Positions 62,608-64,000 of a stretch of DNA of 64,000 bases are shown piece after piece. Position numbers and translations under genes: made by a program. This DNA comes from Trifolium pratense. Lineage: Eukaryota > Streptophyta > Magnoliopsida > Fabales > Fabaceae. How positions within the stretch are numbered: position 1 is the stretch's first letter; the number at the start of each line of letters is the position of its first letter. The notes beneath the pieces were generated by a model that did not search any database, was not told the origin of the DNA, and worked only from the letters and a program-made list of their open reading frames with translations. The stretch covers positions 55,341,489 to 55,405,488 of the forward strand of contig NC_060065.1 in the NCBI RefSeq assembly GCF_020283565.1. Direction: 5' to 3'.

Positions 62608-63454
62608 AAAACTATATAGTAATAAAAGTTTAGTAGATATAAAATTGAGAAGGGAAACAACAAAACTTAGAAGTAATCAAAAGAAGTGGTGTTTGAGAAT
62701 GAGAAGTAATCCAAATGCATAAACTAGGAATGCCAAGCAACAATAATTTTTTGTATTATTAGACAATGAACAACAATTGGTTTCAAAAGAATAAATAAAT
62801 GTAATCAAAGAACACAATTTTTGTTAACAAAGTTACTATTGCCATGCTATCACTAGCTAAATCTTTCATATTTCACTCTTTAATGGTATTATTGTAAGAC
62901 ATGGAATGACTTGGGGGCTTCGTTATGACCAAAAGAATTACACAACTCCAAACACATTATTTTCATTCCAATCCGGTATGATCAATAATAGCGGGATTTT
63001 TTTTTCCAAAAGACTCCAGATAAAAATGTCAACTTATATAAATAAGATTAAAATCTTCGAGATGACTACAAAATAATTTCAAGACTCTATAAAAACTTGT
63101 GGTTTATGGCACAACACCATTGAAGGTGCCAAACACGATAACAAATTACCTCCCGTGAAAAAACAACGGGAGAGCTGCAGTGCTCTGATCCACCCTTCAT
63201 TTAATTTATTATATTATGTGAATTACCGTTCATCATTTAAATGGACGACCATGATTTCACTCAAGAAAAAAAATGACTGAAGAGAATTTCCTCCCAAACA
63301 CAAAGAGTGATCAATCTAATCATGTTAAAATATACAATATATGTAAAACAAACACACATATTAATACATAGACGCACCATCAAACATGGATAAAGAAGCT
63401 TAATTTTTCGAAATTTTCTCATCTCACCACTCACTTTCTCGTCTACTCCTCTAG
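61964..63454. other. Intergenic with several microsatellites, no gene seen
   Basis: (CA)n at 62016-62035, (GAT)n then (AAT)n at 62096-62140, (ATT)n at 62577-62606. Short ORFs have no content. The rest is AT-rich. Confidence 0.6.
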
Positions 63455-63543
63455 CGCGCAAAAAAATCGGAAAATACGTTCCGAATTGTTTTTTTAGTGT
63501 AAAATTTACACTATAAAAAATTCGGAAAACGTTTTCCGAATTG
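63455..63543. repeat. Snap-back inverted repeat (hairpin of about 38-bp arms)
   Basis: The left arm ATCGGAAAATACGTTCCGAATT...TTTAGTGTAAA pairs with the right arm TTTACACTATAAA...AATTCGGAAAACG, with almost no loop (centre near 63503). Each arm contains its own small palindrome around TTCCGAA. It may be a very short MITE or a structured intergenic element. Confidence 0.75.
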
Positions 63544-63900
63544 CTAGGGGGTAGGGGAGAAAGTGAGTGGGTAGGATGAGAAATTTCTAATTTTTCTTTA
63601 TTGGGCCCTCCAACAAACTCTTAACTCAACAAAATACTAGCAATCTTTCATTTCATTTTCATTTGAAATCTTAGTTTTATTTCTAGTCACACCCTCTCTT
63701 TTTCTTTTTTGACAAATCTAGTCACACCCTCGTTTCCTTTTATTTTCATTTGAAATAAAAAAAAAAAGACTATTGGAGACCAATTAAGGTAAATATTTTA
63801 TATAGTCAACCATTTTCATAAGTTAACAATGTTAAAATAAAGGCTTATATTTTTTATTTTTTCTATCAAATAGTCTAATGACTATAAATTTACCTCCTCA
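63544..63900. other. Intergenic, with a SINE head fragment at the end
   Basis: AT-rich, two direct copies of CTAGTCACACCCTC (63684 and 63718). 63866-63900 (CAAATAGTCTAATGACTATAAATTTACC) matches the distal end of the SINE-like family found at 11352, 60553 and 61543. Confidence 0.45.
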
Positions 63901-64000
63901 TCATCTTGCTCCCTCCTTGGCATTAACGACAAGTGCTTCCGGCATCCATATACGCATTGTTGGAGCAGCTGGGCATTCTGGACTTCCAAATGGAGGCTTG
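63901..64000 (-). CDS. Possible C-terminal end of an ORF running off the window
   Basis: From the right edge the minus strand is open for 32 codons (KPPFGSPECPAAPTMRIWMP...) and stops at 63901-63903. The base composition is clearly less AT-rich than the neighbourhood, which suggests coding DNA. I cannot name the family from this piece; it could equally belong to a mobile element, as a SINE-like fragment abuts it. Confidence 0.3.
   Translation of the reverse strand, partial: KPPFGSPECPAAPTMRIWMPEALVVNAKEGAR

Overview
This is nuclear DNA of a dicot plant. Genes are split by short AT-rich GT-AG introns, intergenic DNA is AT-rich, and the window carries plant-specific families (TOC75, an XS/XH-domain RdDM protein, an LTI65/RD29-type stress protein), L1-type LINE pieces, tRNA-derived SINEs, a Stowaway MITE and other MITEs. 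The protein and repeat flavour suggests a legume of the Medicago/Trifolium/pea group, but that is recognition, not a database result.

Layout, left to right. 1-2.1 kb is intergenic with transposon remnants. 2.67-7.69 kb (+) is a 9-exon Pumilio/PUF RNA-binding protein. 8.3-13.4 kb is repeat-rich: a small TOC75 gene fragment, a MITE, a 5'-truncated LINE carrying a nested Stowaway, a SINE, and a copy of part of the Pumilio intron. 13.5-18.2 kb (-) is an IDN2/FDM-like gene whose leader intron and promoter are built of tandem repeats. It is followed by a broken partial duplicate (18.8-20.2 kb), a GDSL-esterase last-exon fragment and a second Pumilio-intron-derived repeat. 20.9-22.0 kb (-) is a small plastid membrane protein. 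23.8-26.8 kb (+) is a plastid-type J-domain protein. 27.4-31.7 kb (-) is TOC75, the preprotein channel of the chloroplast outer envelope. 33.1-34.7 kb (+) is a short LTI65/RD29-like protein. 35-41 kb is mostly LINE and SINE debris, including a LINE tail arranged as a large inverted repeat, plus one small intronless gene (37.4 kb). 41.4-45.5 kb (-) is the large subunit of TFIIA. 47.3 kb (-) and 48.5 kb (+) are two small genes with clear TATA boxes. 49.8-54.6 kb (-) is a 15-exon coiled-coil protein. 55-58 kb is a LINE/MITE/foldback nest. 58.8-62.0 kb (+) is a four-exon plant protein of unknown function. The last 2 kb holds only microsatellites, a hairpin and an ORF end at the edge.

The genes are unrelated housekeeping and stress genes, not a pathway cluster; three of them concern chloroplasts (TOC75, the J-protein, the small membrane protein). 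I rebuilt exon structures by hand from reading-frame continuity and splice signals. In every multi-exon model given here the exon lengths sum to a whole number of codons. The most unusual region is the IDN2/FDM locus. A gene for RNA-directed DNA methylation has layered tandem repeats in its own leader, each carrying acceptor-like sequence, plus a duplicated first exon and a decayed paralogue next door. The second theme is scattered non-coding and coding fragments copied from neighbouring genes (Pumilio intron 1, TOC75 exon 6) within about 20 kb of their sources.
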